Below are positions 11,548 to 18,924 of a stretch of 27,122 nucleotides of DNA, piece after piece. The stretch is from a virus. A program made the translations under genes and the position numbers. The stretch covers positions 1 through 27,122 of the IMG/VR virus record IMGVR_UViG_3300048442_000070. One strand, 5' to 3'. A model generated the notes under the pieces. The model ran no database searches, was not told where the DNA came from, and saw nothing but the letters and a program-made list of their open reading frames with translations. The first letter of the stretch is position 1. Each line of letters opens with the position of its first letter.

Positions 11548-12639
11548 ATGAAGAAATTAGTAGTGTTAGGCGATGGTATAGCAAGTATGCTAGCTATTAA
11601 TTATTTTAAACTACATACTGATTGGGAAATAGAATGTCTCATAAAACCTGATAGTAAGCATTGGGACGTAGGTATTAGTTCTGCATTAGATACTCCCTTC
11701 CAATTAGATAACGTTAATTATTTAGACATAGAAAAATTTAATGCTAATTTAAAACTAGGAATTATGAAAGAAAATTTTAATGGTAAAGATTATTTTCAAT
11801 CGTATAAATTAAGCAACGCCAGTTTACAATTTAATTCTAAAGATTTCATTGCGTATTTAAAATCAATTAACAATATTAAATATACAGAGACAGATGACTT
11901 CATTACTGATAGTGCAGATTTTATTATCGATGGAAGCGGCGTGCCTGTTATAGACGATAGTTATAATATTATAAAAAATATACCAGTTAATACTGCATTA
12001 GGAATTAAAATACCACACGAATATCCACCATTTATGTACACAAAAATAAAAGCAATGCAACATGGTTATATCTCAATGATACCAAGCAAAAGATATTTAT
12101 TTGTTACACACATGTATAACTCAAATATAAATACAGAAGATGAAATACTAGAAGATTTAGAAAAAATGTTTCCTATAAATAAACATCAAACAATACCTTT
12201 TAAAAATTATTACAAAAAGTTTCCATATAAAAATAACAAAGTATACATTGGTAATAAAAACTTTTTTGTTGAACCTTTTGAAGGCACAAGTTTAACTGGT
12301 ATTAATATAACTATTAACTCTGCTTATCATTTGTGGAACAACCCAAGAAGTTTTGAACCACAAGCATTGAGAGATTATATTGATGAAGCAATAGATACAA
12401 TTCTTATGCACTATTTAGCTAATAAAAATATTGATACTGCCTTTTGGAATACAGCTAACAGTTTAGCTATAGATCATTTTACAAATAGTACATCTAATAA
12501 TTTTAAAAATAGAGTATTAAATATATACGATCCAAGAGTTAAATACAGTTACTCACATTTTTATGATCAAAAAATGTTAAAAGCTAATTTAGATTATTTA
12601 GGTGTAGGAAGTCTATTCCGTAACTTGTTCGGGAATTGA
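11548..12639 (+). CDS. FAD-dependent halogenase-like enzyme (tryptophan-halogenase family)
   Basis: 363 residues. The N-terminus KKLVVLGDGIASML is a Rossmann FAD-binding motif. DFIIDGSGVP (124-133) matches the second flavin-site motif. K69 in LKLGI lies where tryptophan halogenases carry the catalytic lysine, and E245 in EPFEGTSLTG (242-251) fits the catalytic glutamate of the PLESTG region. The WxWxIP motif is altered to YISMIP (174-179). Such enzymes use reduced flavin, oxygen and halide to make HOX. A cyanophage halogenase (VirX1) is known. It is shorter than the usual 500-plus residues. It is the only sizeable plus-strand gene, AT-rich, and overlaps the convergent neighbour by 27 nt. Substrate unknown. 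Confidence 0.7.
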   Translation: MKKLVVLGDGIASMLAINYFKLHTDWEIECLIKPDSKHWDVGISSALDTPFQLDNVNYLDIEKFNANLKLGIMKENFNGKDYFQSYKLSNASLQFNSKDFIAYLKSINNIKYTETDDFITDSADFIIDGSGVPVIDDSYNIIKNIPVNTALGIKIPHEYPPFMYTKIKAMQHGYISMIPSKRYLFVTHMYNSNINTEDEILEDLEKMFPINKHQTIPFKNYYKKFPYKNNKVYIGNKNFFVEPFEGTSLTGINITINSAYHLWNNPRSFEPQALRDYIDEAIDTILMHYLANKNIDTAFWNTANSLAIDHFTNSTSNNFKNRVLNIYDPRVKYSYSHFYDQKMLKANLDYLGVGSLFRNLFGN

Positions 12640-12927
12640 AACTCTACCATCTTCCTCGTAGGTATTTTGCCATAAAGTTCCATCTGCAACATTAAACCAA
12701 CGTGGATTACCCTCGCTATCTACTCCTGGTCCTGTATATGATTCATCATCGGGATTATATTTATTACCCATAACTTCGACAGTAACGTTTTCAGCTGCTT
12801 CAAAATGATTATCTAAGTCACTAAATAAATTTACAGTACCATCTTCGTTAGTGTTTATTATATTGTCTTTAACTGTTTTATATCCAACAACTATGTTTGC
12901 TGTAGACAGCTCTATAAAATTTTTCAT
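12613..12927 (-). CDS. Hypothetical tail-region protein
   Basis: 104 residues, acidic, with no recognised domain. The stretch DDESYTGPGVDSEGNPRWFNVADGTLWQN resembles the Pro/Gly-rich, aromatic C-terminal regions of fibre-associated or assembly proteins, but the match is loose. AAGGGA precedes the ATG. Last gene of the tail-fibre cluster and convergent with the halogenase, with a 27-nt overlap of the two 3' ends. Confidence 0.6.
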   Translation of the reverse strand: MKNFIELSTANIVVGYKTVKDNIINTNEDGTVNLFSDLDNHFEAAENVTVEVMGNKYNPDDESYTGPGVDSEGNPRWFNVADGTLWQNTYEEDGRVSIPEQVTE

Positions 12928-12943
12928 ATCTTACTATCCCTTC

Positions 12944-13180
12944 TTACCAAAATTCTATTATCTCTCCAGTAAAATTCTGTCCTACTAATTTTGTTAATGT
13001 AGTACTGTCGCTTAAATACCAAGCAGAACCTTGACCATCATTCCCACCTTTAAAATAGTTTAACACGATAGTTTTATCGGGATCTACTTTTTCAATAGTA
13101 TATGGACTTGTTACTCTATCAAGTCTCTGTATTGATTTAATTGTTTTACCTTGACCAGGTGTAATTACATTTCTAGCCAT
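12944..13180 (-). CDS. IKSIQR-type small tail protein, paralog 4
   Basis: 78 residues. GKTIKSIQRLDRV, then YTIEKVDPDKTIVLNYF, and the end GEIIEFW follow the layout of the three genes upstream (IKsIQR, vtItevD.dKti, then VEY-like end), so it is a shorter diverged copy. The start overlaps the stop of paralog 3 (TAATG). The family is common in phage tail and fibre regions, usually as small beta-rich proteins; a role in host contact is likely but inferred. Confidence 0.65.
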   Translation of the reverse strand: MARNVITPGQGKTIKSIQRLDRVTSPYTIEKVDPDKTIVLNYFKGGNDGQGSAWYLSDSTTLTKLVGQNFTGEIIEFW

Positions 13181-13446
13181 TAGTTATACTCCACTACTTC
13201 TTGATAAGAGTTACCGCTATTTTGGTTACTGTATGTACCTTCACTTTTAAGAGCAATATTTGTAGTAGTAGATAGATGTGCAGAGTTATTGGCATTAAGC
13301 ATACCATGTGCATGTTTAGAACTATGAAATAAAATAGTTTTATCTAAATCAACTTCTGTAATAGTTACATTAGCATTACCATTTGAACTGCCATGCGATT
13401 TATGTTGTATATTTTTTAAAACTGATACATTGTGTACTGTTCTCAT
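13180..13446 (-). CDS. IKSIQR-type small tail protein, paralog 3
   Basis: 88 residues from the ATG at 13446, which overlaps the upstream stop and has GGAG; a longer frame from 13470 lies inside the end of the previous gene. Landmarks: LKNIQHKSHG, NVTITEVDLDKTILFHSS, SAHLSTTTNIALK, and VVEYN at the end. The middle is rich in Asn, Ser and His. The IQR motif has drifted to IQH. Probably a surface-exposed tail component. Confidence 0.65.
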   Translation of the reverse strand: MRTVHNVSVLKNIQHKSHGSSNGNANVTITEVDLDKTILFHSSKHAHGMLNANNSAHLSTTTNIALKSEGTYSNQNSGNSYQEVVEYN

Positions 13447-13790
13447 TAATAATACTCCACTACTTGCCATGATACATAAGGATCACGTCCATTACCGCCA
13501 GGTCCATTTGAATATCCTTGAAACATATCAACCTCTATATTAGTAGATGAAGTTAATTGTACTTCAGGTTTTGAAAAGGTACTCAAAAAATAATGTGTGC
13601 TTTGCCATGAGTGTATTCCACCTGCAGTATCCCAACTAGCATTACAATATAATACTGCGTTGTTTAGATCAACTTCAGTAATTGTAATATTAACAATATA
13701 GCTACCTTGATTTGTACTAGGTGCAATTAATTGTTGACCTCTTTGTATTGTTTTAATTCCTGAAGCAGGTGTGCTTTCACTTCTAACCAT
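13446..13790 (-). CDS. IKSIQR-type small tail protein, paralog 2
   Basis: 114 residues from the ATG at 13790 (TAATG overlap with the gene before, GGAG in reach). Landmarks: SGIKTIQRGQQLI, VNITITEVDLNNAVLYC, a Trp/Gly/Ser-rich middle, SSTNIEVDMF and SWQVVEYY. It has the same beta-rich frame as its neighbours, with a different middle. Confidence 0.65.
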   Translation of the reverse strand: MVRSESTPASGIKTIQRGQQLIAPSTNQGSYIVNITITEVDLNNAVLYCNASWDTAGGIHSWQSTHYFLSTFSKPEVQLTSSTNIEVDMFQGYSNGPGGNGRDPYVSWQVVEYY

Positions 13791-14152
13791 TATACATACT
13801 CCACTATTTGTATAGACCAACTTGCTGTTGGTTGATTGTAATTATGACTTTGTCCGTAATATACACGAACAGTTGTAGAGTTTGTTAGGGTAGCTGAATT
13901 AGTACCTGCGTCAAAACGCATTTGTGTGTCATTACCACCAGTACCCCATTGGTACCAATATCCACCAACCATATAACTTTCAACAATTAAAAATGTTTTA
14001 TTTGTATCTACTGCTGATATAGTTACGTCAGTAGACCTGGTACTGTGTGAACCACCGCCACCTGCACCTGTATCAGGAACATTAGCGCTGCCTGTAATAC
14101 GTTGTATAGATTTAATTTGTTGTACGTTAAGATCCTTTTCGGAATATCTCAT
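13790..14152 (-). CDS. IKSIQR-type small tail protein, paralog 1
   Basis: 120 residues: VQQIKSIQRITGS, a glycine-rich turn, TDVTISAVDTNKTFLIVES, a Tyr/Trp/Gly-rich middle, NSTTVRVYYG and SWSIQIVEYV. First of four tandem copies and the best match to the phage family pattern (IKSIQRG...VTISSVDTSKS). AAGGAT precedes the ATG. It lies 15 nt after the 111-residue protein gene. Confidence 0.68.
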   Translation of the reverse strand: MRYSEKDLNVQQIKSIQRITGSANVPDTGAGGGGSHSTRSTDVTISAVDTNKTFLIVESYMVGGYWYQWGTGGNDTQMRFDAGTNSATLTNSTTVRVYYGQSHNYNQPTASWSIQIVEYV

Positions 14153-14167
14153 TTTGTATCCTTAAAT

Positions 14168-14503
14168 CTATACTGTTTCTTCAATTCCCCAAACATTGAC
14201 AACGACACCTGTTGCGTCAGAACTTGTAACTACTATGCTTCTACCTGCGTTAAGAACAATGTTAGTTCTTTCAACAATAGATTTACTAGCTAAAGTTGCG
14301 TCATCTTCAACTGTATCTACAGCGTCAAATGAACCATCTGTTTCATCAGGAACAGCTAAATCGAATGTTTGAGAGCTAGATGAGACACTTGCAATGTTTA
14401 CATTAACTACTGCTAATGTACCTGCAGGACATGTATAAACAACTTTATCTGAACCTGTTGAGGCAGATGTAATTGCTTTCTGTCCTAGTATACCACTTGC
14501 CAT
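14168..14503 (-). CDS. Small beta-rich virion protein
   Basis: 111 residues beginning MASGILGQKAI, then VVYTCPAGTLAVVNVNIASVSSSSQTFDLAV and a repeated valine-rich strand pattern. I recognise the GiLG...vYt.PagtlavvNvni pattern from phage genes found next to tail fibres or head decoration proteins. It is probably a virion surface component. It has both a GGAG ribosome site and an extended -10 box close upstream. Confidence 0.62.
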   Translation of the reverse strand: MASGILGQKAITSASTGSDKVVYTCPAGTLAVVNVNIASVSSSSQTFDLAVPDETDGSFDAVDTVEDDATLASKSIVERTNIVLNAGRSIVVTSSDATGVVVNVWGIEETV

Positions 14504-14527
14504 CTATTTCTCCAATCTTATATTATT

Positions 14528-14536
14528 ACTATAACA
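14528..14536 (-). promoter_or_regulatory. Extended -10 promoter
   Basis: TGTTATAGT on the minus strand; the leader of about 18 nt would include GGAG before the ATG at 14503. No -35. Confidence 0.4.
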
Positions 14537-14550
14537 CATCATAATTACCA

Positions 14551-15537
14551 CTAACCGTTTAATGCGAAGAATAGGTTACTAGAATTTAAAGATACAGAAC
14601 CACCACCGCCGCCACCTAAACTTATTTCTCCTGCACCACCCATAGCTGTATGACTTGAACAATAGTAGTACAAAGTTTTAGTAGCGCCTTCTATTCCTAA
14701 AGTTTCTGGTGTTACTTCTATTTGTGTATATGCACCTGTAGTGCCAGGTGTTCCGTTAGTAGTTACATTAGTAGTAAATTCAGAACCTGAACCATGTGTT
14801 CCATCTTTAGTAGCAGAAAATCTGAAAGGGTGATTTGTGTTAGAACTATCTGATTGATTAAAATAATATTTAAAACCTATCTTGAATAAAAAATGCGAAG
14901 ATCTTGTACCTGCACCAGTATCTGTACCTGATAAAAAGTAAAAAACATTTTGACTACCGCTACCATCATCAGCTACCTTAACATCTATGTTTACTGTTTG
15001 TGATGCTGTACCTTGCGTCAAACTATCTATGCTTGCTTGTAATGAAGTATCTGCAGTATCAACATAAGATTTATTTGCAGCGTCTGCTGCTGCTGTAGGT
15101 GTAGTAAGGTTTGTAATTTTATTATTGTTAGCGTTTAAGTCTGCAGCTAGTTTAGGTGTACCTGCTGTACCTGAAGCATAACTCACATCTACTACTTGAC
15201 CAATTGCGTCAAACATATCTTCATATACTTGTTGTACAGGGACCATACGCACTACGGAGTTCTGTGGGTGTGATAGTCCTGAAGCTGCTGATGATCCTGT
15301 TAAATATCTATTGTCTCCAGTAGAAGTTACTAACTGTGTAGAAGTAAATGTTCCATCGAAAAATACATACTCACGCTGTGTTGCACTATCGGGTTCAATA
15401 ACTAAATAACAAGGACTTGTCAATCCTGAAGTGGAAGCTACTGTTGCTGTTGTGTCTGTAGCACCAAATGTACTAGATAGCGTAGTTTCAAACGCATTCC
15501 TTGTAAATGTTTCTGCTGCTTTTCTTGTACTTGCCAT
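14551..15537 (-). CDS. Tail fibre protein with C-terminal cupredoxin-like domain
   Basis: 328 residues. Residues 10-112 (FTRNAFETTLSSTF... to YEDMFDAIG) form the N-terminal virion-attachment type domain seen in marine phage fibres. Residues 132-161 (ADLNANNNKITNL then ADAANKSYVD) are the classical fibre motif. Residues 185-306 resemble a cupredoxin: NHPFRFS gives H236, and LYYYCSSHTAMGG gives C293, H296 and M299. The C-x2-H-x2-M spacing matches the type 1 copper site of amicyanin. A glycine-rich end follows. The domain is widespread in cyanophage structural proteins. Copper binding is inferred. AGGAG ribosome site. Confidence 0.72.
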   Translation of the reverse strand: MASTRKAAETFTRNAFETTLSSTFGATDTTATVASTSGLTSPCYLVIEPDSATQREYVFFDGTFTSTQLVTSTGDNRYLTGSSAASGLSHPQNSVVRMVPVQQVYEDMFDAIGQVVDVSYASGTAGTPKLAADLNANNNKITNLTTPTAAADAANKSYVDTADTSLQASIDSLTQGTASQTVNIDVKVADDGSGSQNVFYFLSGTDTGAGTRSSHFLFKIGFKYYFNQSDSSNTNHPFRFSATKDGTHGSGSEFTTNVTTNGTPGTTGAYTQIEVTPETLGIEGATKTLYYYCSSHTAMGGAGEISLGGGGGGSVSLNSSNLFFALNG

Positions 15538-15556
15538 ATTCTAATTTCTCCTGTTT

Positions 15557-15565
15557 AGTATATCA
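15557..15565 (-). promoter_or_regulatory. Extended -10 promoter of the tail fibre
   Basis: TGATATACT on the minus strand overlaps the stop codon (TGA) of the nozzle gene; the tail-fibre leader would be about 13 nt and contain AGGAG. Confidence 0.4.
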
Positions 15566-17551
15566 CACACCAAATTGGTGTATTCCCAATCTTCCAATAC
15601 CAAGCGCACCTAATGAAGTAATCTCTCCAGTTGCAGACGCTTGTCTCTGACCACGTACTTGTATAGTACAAAATACCATAGTAGAACCTAGCTTAGTAAT
15701 CTCTTGTACAGGTAAGGTAACATTTTCTACAATGCCTCTAATTATTTCATCAGGTTTAAAAAGTGTTAGCGTTACTGATTTACCTTCTAATTTTTTTACA
15801 GCGTCAAATAATTTTTTACCAATGCCAGGTATATTTTTTGCACGTTTACCTGGACGCTCTATACGATCAGATACGTTAATAGGAATACGTGCAAGTATGT
15901 CTTCTGGTTCTGGGAAAGCACGATAACTATATGAGTAAACTTCTGGACTAGCTGTCCTACCTGAATCAGAAGTTATTGTTAACTTAGGAACTAGCCACCT
16001 ATTAATAACATTGATCATAGGTACTTCATTGCCACTCTCTGATGTTTCTATTTTAGTTAAAGTTGAATAACTTATAGCATTAGGATTTTCTAATGCGTCT
16101 AATTCAGTACTAAATTCTGCTAATACGTTAGAACCTGCAGGTATATCGTTAGTGTAAATACGACCACCTATCCATTGTTTAGCTTGTGAAGTATAGAAAT
16201 CTGCAGCAGGTAGTATTAAATAACCGTCATCAACTAAAGTAGCAGCTTCTTTTATTAAACCAATAGCTGCAACTATAAAAAATAATTTACCATTAGCTAT
16301 AGCTATACCTGTTACTTTACCTGATGTACCTGTGTAATATATATTTCGTGCATACCCTAGTGTTGGTAAGTAAATAGAATATAGATCTGTTTCTGTTGCG
16401 CTATCTATTACACCAAAATATATTTGATCTCTTGTGTTAAAGAATGCAGTAGGACTTTTATCTACTGTTGTATCGTTGTCTCCAAATTCTTTTATAAGTT
16501 GTCTGTCGTCAAGTGTATAAAGCACACCATCTGTTGCGATAGTTCCTCTATATACTCTACCTATTTTGCCTCCACCTGATGATGACTGTGAAGTAGAAAA
16601 GAAAACAATTCCATTACTTTCAGTCATATCGACTATATCTTCGCCCTCAATAAAAGTTTGACCAGACAATACAAGACCAGAGGTACTGTCATCTTTTATA
16701 GCATAAATATATCCATCATCAGAAGCTGCTAAGATTACAGATCCACCGTCTATAACACTTGTCCATAAAGATCCTGATGGTAAAGATTTTATAAGTGGAG
16801 GACTGTTTGTACCATCTATCTCGTGTAAGTGTCCGCTTGTGTCTATAGCTAAAACATAATTTTTTATATAAAATAATCCTGTGTATACGTGTGATGAGTG
16901 TAAGTTCATAACGTTACTCCAACCACTTGGAATGTCATCAGCGTCAAGTTTTCTAATAATACTATCTGTACCGTCATTTAATGAAACATACAACTCGTGT
17001 CCGACTAACACCATTCCTGTTACATTAAAACTTGGACCTGCTGAATAGGGATCTGTAGTTGTCCAGGTTTCTCCGCCATTTGATGAATAATGTACATCGT
17101 GACCTTGTGACACGTATAAAACATCTTCATGTGATATAAGGTTTTGATAAGCACTAGCGCTAGCTCGTGCAGTAACAGCAGTTGTTTCGTTTAATAATTC
17201 TATAGAGTATGCTTTACCACTATCATCTGCATTTTTAAAAACGTCTATACCTTTACTATCAAAAAATCTTCTGAAGTCATTTGTTCCTTGCACTCTTTGG
17301 TGTGCTTGATCTAATCCTGCACCACCAGAAAAATCTGATCTTGCGTATGACTGACCAAACTCAGCTCTAAATTCTTCAGGTACTTGTGCGGTGTTAACCT
17401 GTTGCGCAGATAATGGTGCAGTAGTAATAGTTAATTCTCTACCTGGTGCTACTGCTAAACGTAAAAGTATATCAGTAATACCATCAGATATTTGTGCTTG
17501 GTATCCAAAAGCTAACGGGTTGGAAACGTTTGACGTTGAAGGTAAAGGCAT
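15563..17551 (-). CDS. Beta-propeller tail protein, nozzle-like
   Basis: 662 residues. From about 130 to 480 it shows repeated short strands ending in aromatic residues and Asp-Gly turns (DVLYVSQG, HDVHYSSNGGETWTTTD, HELYVSLNDG, GYIYAIKDD, KLFFIVAA), as in beta-propellers. The motif SSNGGETW is an Asp-box-like turn. The C-terminal 200 residues form another domain and end IGRLGIHQFGV. Size, fold and position after the adaptor fit the podovirus tail nozzle (T7 gp12-type). This is inference from layout, not from a recognised family. The start overlaps the stop of the adaptor-like gene. Confidence 0.55.
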   Translation of the reverse strand: MPLPSTSNVSNPLAFGYQAQISDGITDILLRLAVAPGRELTITTAPLSAQQVNTAQVPEEFRAEFGQSYARSDFSGGAGLDQAHQRVQGTNDFRRFFDSKGIDVFKNADDSGKAYSIELLNETTAVTARASASAYQNLISHEDVLYVSQGHDVHYSSNGGETWTTTDPYSAGPSFNVTGMVLVGHELYVSLNDGTDSIIRKLDADDIPSGWSNVMNLHSSHVYTGLFYIKNYVLAIDTSGHLHEIDGTNSPPLIKSLPSGSLWTSVIDGGSVILAASDDGYIYAIKDDSTSGLVLSGQTFIEGEDIVDMTESNGIVFFSTSQSSSGGGKIGRVYRGTIATDGVLYTLDDRQLIKEFGDNDTTVDKSPTAFFNTRDQIYFGVIDSATETDLYSIYLPTLGYARNIYYTGTSGKVTGIAIANGKLFFIVAAIGLIKEAATLVDDGYLILPAADFYTSQAKQWIGGRIYTNDIPAGSNVLAEFSTELDALENPNAISYSTLTKIETSESGNEVPMINVINRWLVPKLTITSDSGRTASPEVYSYSYRAFPEPEDILARIPINVSDRIERPGKRAKNIPGIGKKLFDAVKKLEGKSVTLTLFKPDEIIRGIVENVTLPVQEITKLGSTMVFCTIQVRGQRQASATGEITSLGALGIGRLGIHQFGV

Positions 17552-18495
17552 TAGGTAAAGCTAATTCCGTATAACTCTACGCCTTGCGGAAATCGTGAAC
17601 GCTGTTCCCTTCTTGCTCTGTCTAACAATACTCCATAATATCGAAGTAAAGCATTTCTAAGTCTTTCTCCAGAACCAACAGGAACACCTCTTTGTTCTAG
17701 GTTTTCTGTTATATAGTTTTGTGTACTTGCGTCAACATCTAACTCTGACAATAACTGTGCTACAGCACCAACCATAACTATTTGCTCGTGAAAATCTTCT
17801 AGTCCTGATACAGCATTTAAGTCATCAGTTTCTGCTGATGGTCTTGTAAACTTTGAAGCATATACAACATATACACTCTTACCTGATGTTGGAGAGGTAG
17901 GAAACTGTACTGCTGCTTCTGTTGTAGATCCTGCAAAGTCTGTTAGTAATTCAAGTGGTACATCTGTATAACTTGTAGTAGTTCCACCAGTTGTACTGTT
18001 GTCTATTTTTGCTTGTAAAATTCTTTGTGTTCCTGCAGGCATTTCTACAAATTGTGTTGATGAGGTTGTAAGTGTTGTCTTCTTTACAGCGTACAATGCA
18101 GGAAATAAACCAATGACTTGATCGCCAATGGAATTAGTTACGTTTAGTCTTGGATACTTTGGTTTAAGAATAATGTCAGTATCTTCTGTATGTTCTGCTG
18201 CAGTAGAACCTAACCTACCACGTTCAATTGTTATCTCTCTAGATACTGTGTTGATGTCTTCAACCATAACAAGTTCACTATCAATTTCCAATACTGAACC
18301 CGCACCAATAAGTTCTTCTTCTTCTGGTGTAAATAGTCCTTCTTTGTATTGTAAAGTTGTACCAGTTGATGTAAGACCTTGACCACCACCAGTAATGCTA
18401 TCTAAGTTAGCAACTTGTGTTAAAGGTTCTTGTTCTTCTACAGGTCGTAAATACTCTCTGTAGGTTCTATCAATTAGCTGTCCTAGTGTAGACAT
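17551..18495 (-). CDS. Head-tail adaptor-like protein
   Basis: 314 residues. It starts with a helix (LGQLIDRTYREYL), typical of gp11-type tail tubular/adaptor proteins, then an inserted beta domain (LEIDSELVMVEDI.TVSREITIERGRLGS), then a helical C-terminus with LSELDVDASTQNYITENLEQRG and LLDRARREQRSRF. It sits between the capsid/decoration genes and the nozzle-like gene, where a head-tail connector is expected. AAAGGTAGG precedes the ATG. Confidence 0.55.
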   Translation of the reverse strand: MSTLGQLIDRTYREYLRPVEEQEPLTQVANLDSITGGGQGLTSTGTTLQYKEGLFTPEEEELIGAGSVLEIDSELVMVEDINTVSREITIERGRLGSTAAEHTEDTDIILKPKYPRLNVTNSIGDQVIGLFPALYAVKKTTLTTSSTQFVEMPAGTQRILQAKIDNSTTGGTTTSYTDVPLELLTDFAGSTTEAAVQFPTSPTSGKSVYVVYASKFTRPSAETDDLNAVSGLEDFHEQIVMVGAVAQLLSELDVDASTQNYITENLEQRGVPVGSGERLRNALLRYYGVLLDRARREQRSRFPQGVELYGISFT

Positions 18496-18507
18496 GAATA
18501 CCTACCT

Positions 18508-18852
18508 TTAAGCAGTTCTAAATATTAATTTAATTTTTCTGTCTGCAGCTTCTGTTCCGTCTGAAGTTATCCTAAGATAACCACCGCTAGCAAAAGCCCA
18601 ACCGCTAGGATCTACACGTGTTGCATTACCTGCACTAACTGTGTATGATACCTCTGTGCCGTCAGTCTCTACTACATCAACCCATGATGATCCATCTACT
18701 GAAAAATCAAAGGTAATGTTTGAACCAGTCATAGCAGATGGGAATACGATCCCTGCTAAAAGCATGTTATCTACGTTGACTGATGTACTGTTACTTGCGT
18801 CATCTGAAATGTCTATTAAAGCTACTTCGCTTTTACTTCTACCGTATACCAT
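18508..18852 (-). CDS. Small decoration-like virion protein
   Basis: 114 residues, beta-rich: SVNVDNMLLAGIVFPSAMTGSNITFDFSVDGSSWVDV, VSYTVSAGN, GGYLRITSD, ADRKIKLIF. I recognise this pattern (LTFqvS.DG..w..v....g..i.....gYiRi.sg...A.R.i.l) from small phage structural proteins next to capsid genes. It probably decorates the head or acts at the neck. There is no ribosome site. An extended -10 (TGTTAGAAT) sits 7 nt before the ATG, so it may be leaderless. Confidence 0.6.
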   Translation of the reverse strand: MVYGRSKSEVALIDISDDASNSTSVNVDNMLLAGIVFPSAMTGSNITFDFSVDGSSWVDVVETDGTEVSYTVSAGNATRVDPSGWAFASGGYLRITSDGTEAADRKIKLIFRTA

Positions 18853-18859
18853 ATTGTAA

Positions 18860-18868
18860 ATTCTAACA
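18860..18868 (-). promoter_or_regulatory. Extended -10 promoter after the capsid terminator
   Basis: TGTTAGAAT on the minus strand, 7 nt before the ATG at 18852. It lies directly downstream of the hairpin at 18871-18907, which fits a terminator-then-promoter boundary. Confidence 0.42.
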
Positions 18869-18870
18869 TA

Positions 18871-18907
18871 CTCAAAACACCGCTATGGTGGAATAGCGGT
18901 GTTTGAG
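18871..18907 (-). terminator. Terminator or attenuator hairpin behind the capsid gene
   Basis: Arms 18871-18885 and 18894-18907 pair nearly perfectly (CTCAAA-ACACCGCTA with TAGCGGTGTTTGAG, one bulged base), 8-nt loop. On the minus strand the GC-rich core is followed by TTTTGAG, so T-run termination would be modest. A partial terminator here would keep capsid transcripts in excess. Confidence 0.6.
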
Positions 18908-18924
18908 TAATTATTGAATAGGAA

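Noticed and set aside
12614-12637. Weak hairpin ATTCCG...CGGGAAT at the halogenase/tail-gene junction
   Set aside because: Short, bulged and without a T-run on either strand; not supported as a terminator or attachment site.
13791-13820. Longer TTG start for paralog 2 and, likewise, a longer ATG start (13470) for paralog 3
   Set aside because: The extra codons lie in the conserved end of the preceding gene; the inner ATGs have GGAG and TAATG coupling and line up with the other paralogs.
15567-15581. Palindrome ACACCAA-A-TTGGTGT at the end of the nozzle gene
   Set aside because: At most 5 bp with a 5-nt loop, no T-run, and it is coding sequence; not a convincing terminator.
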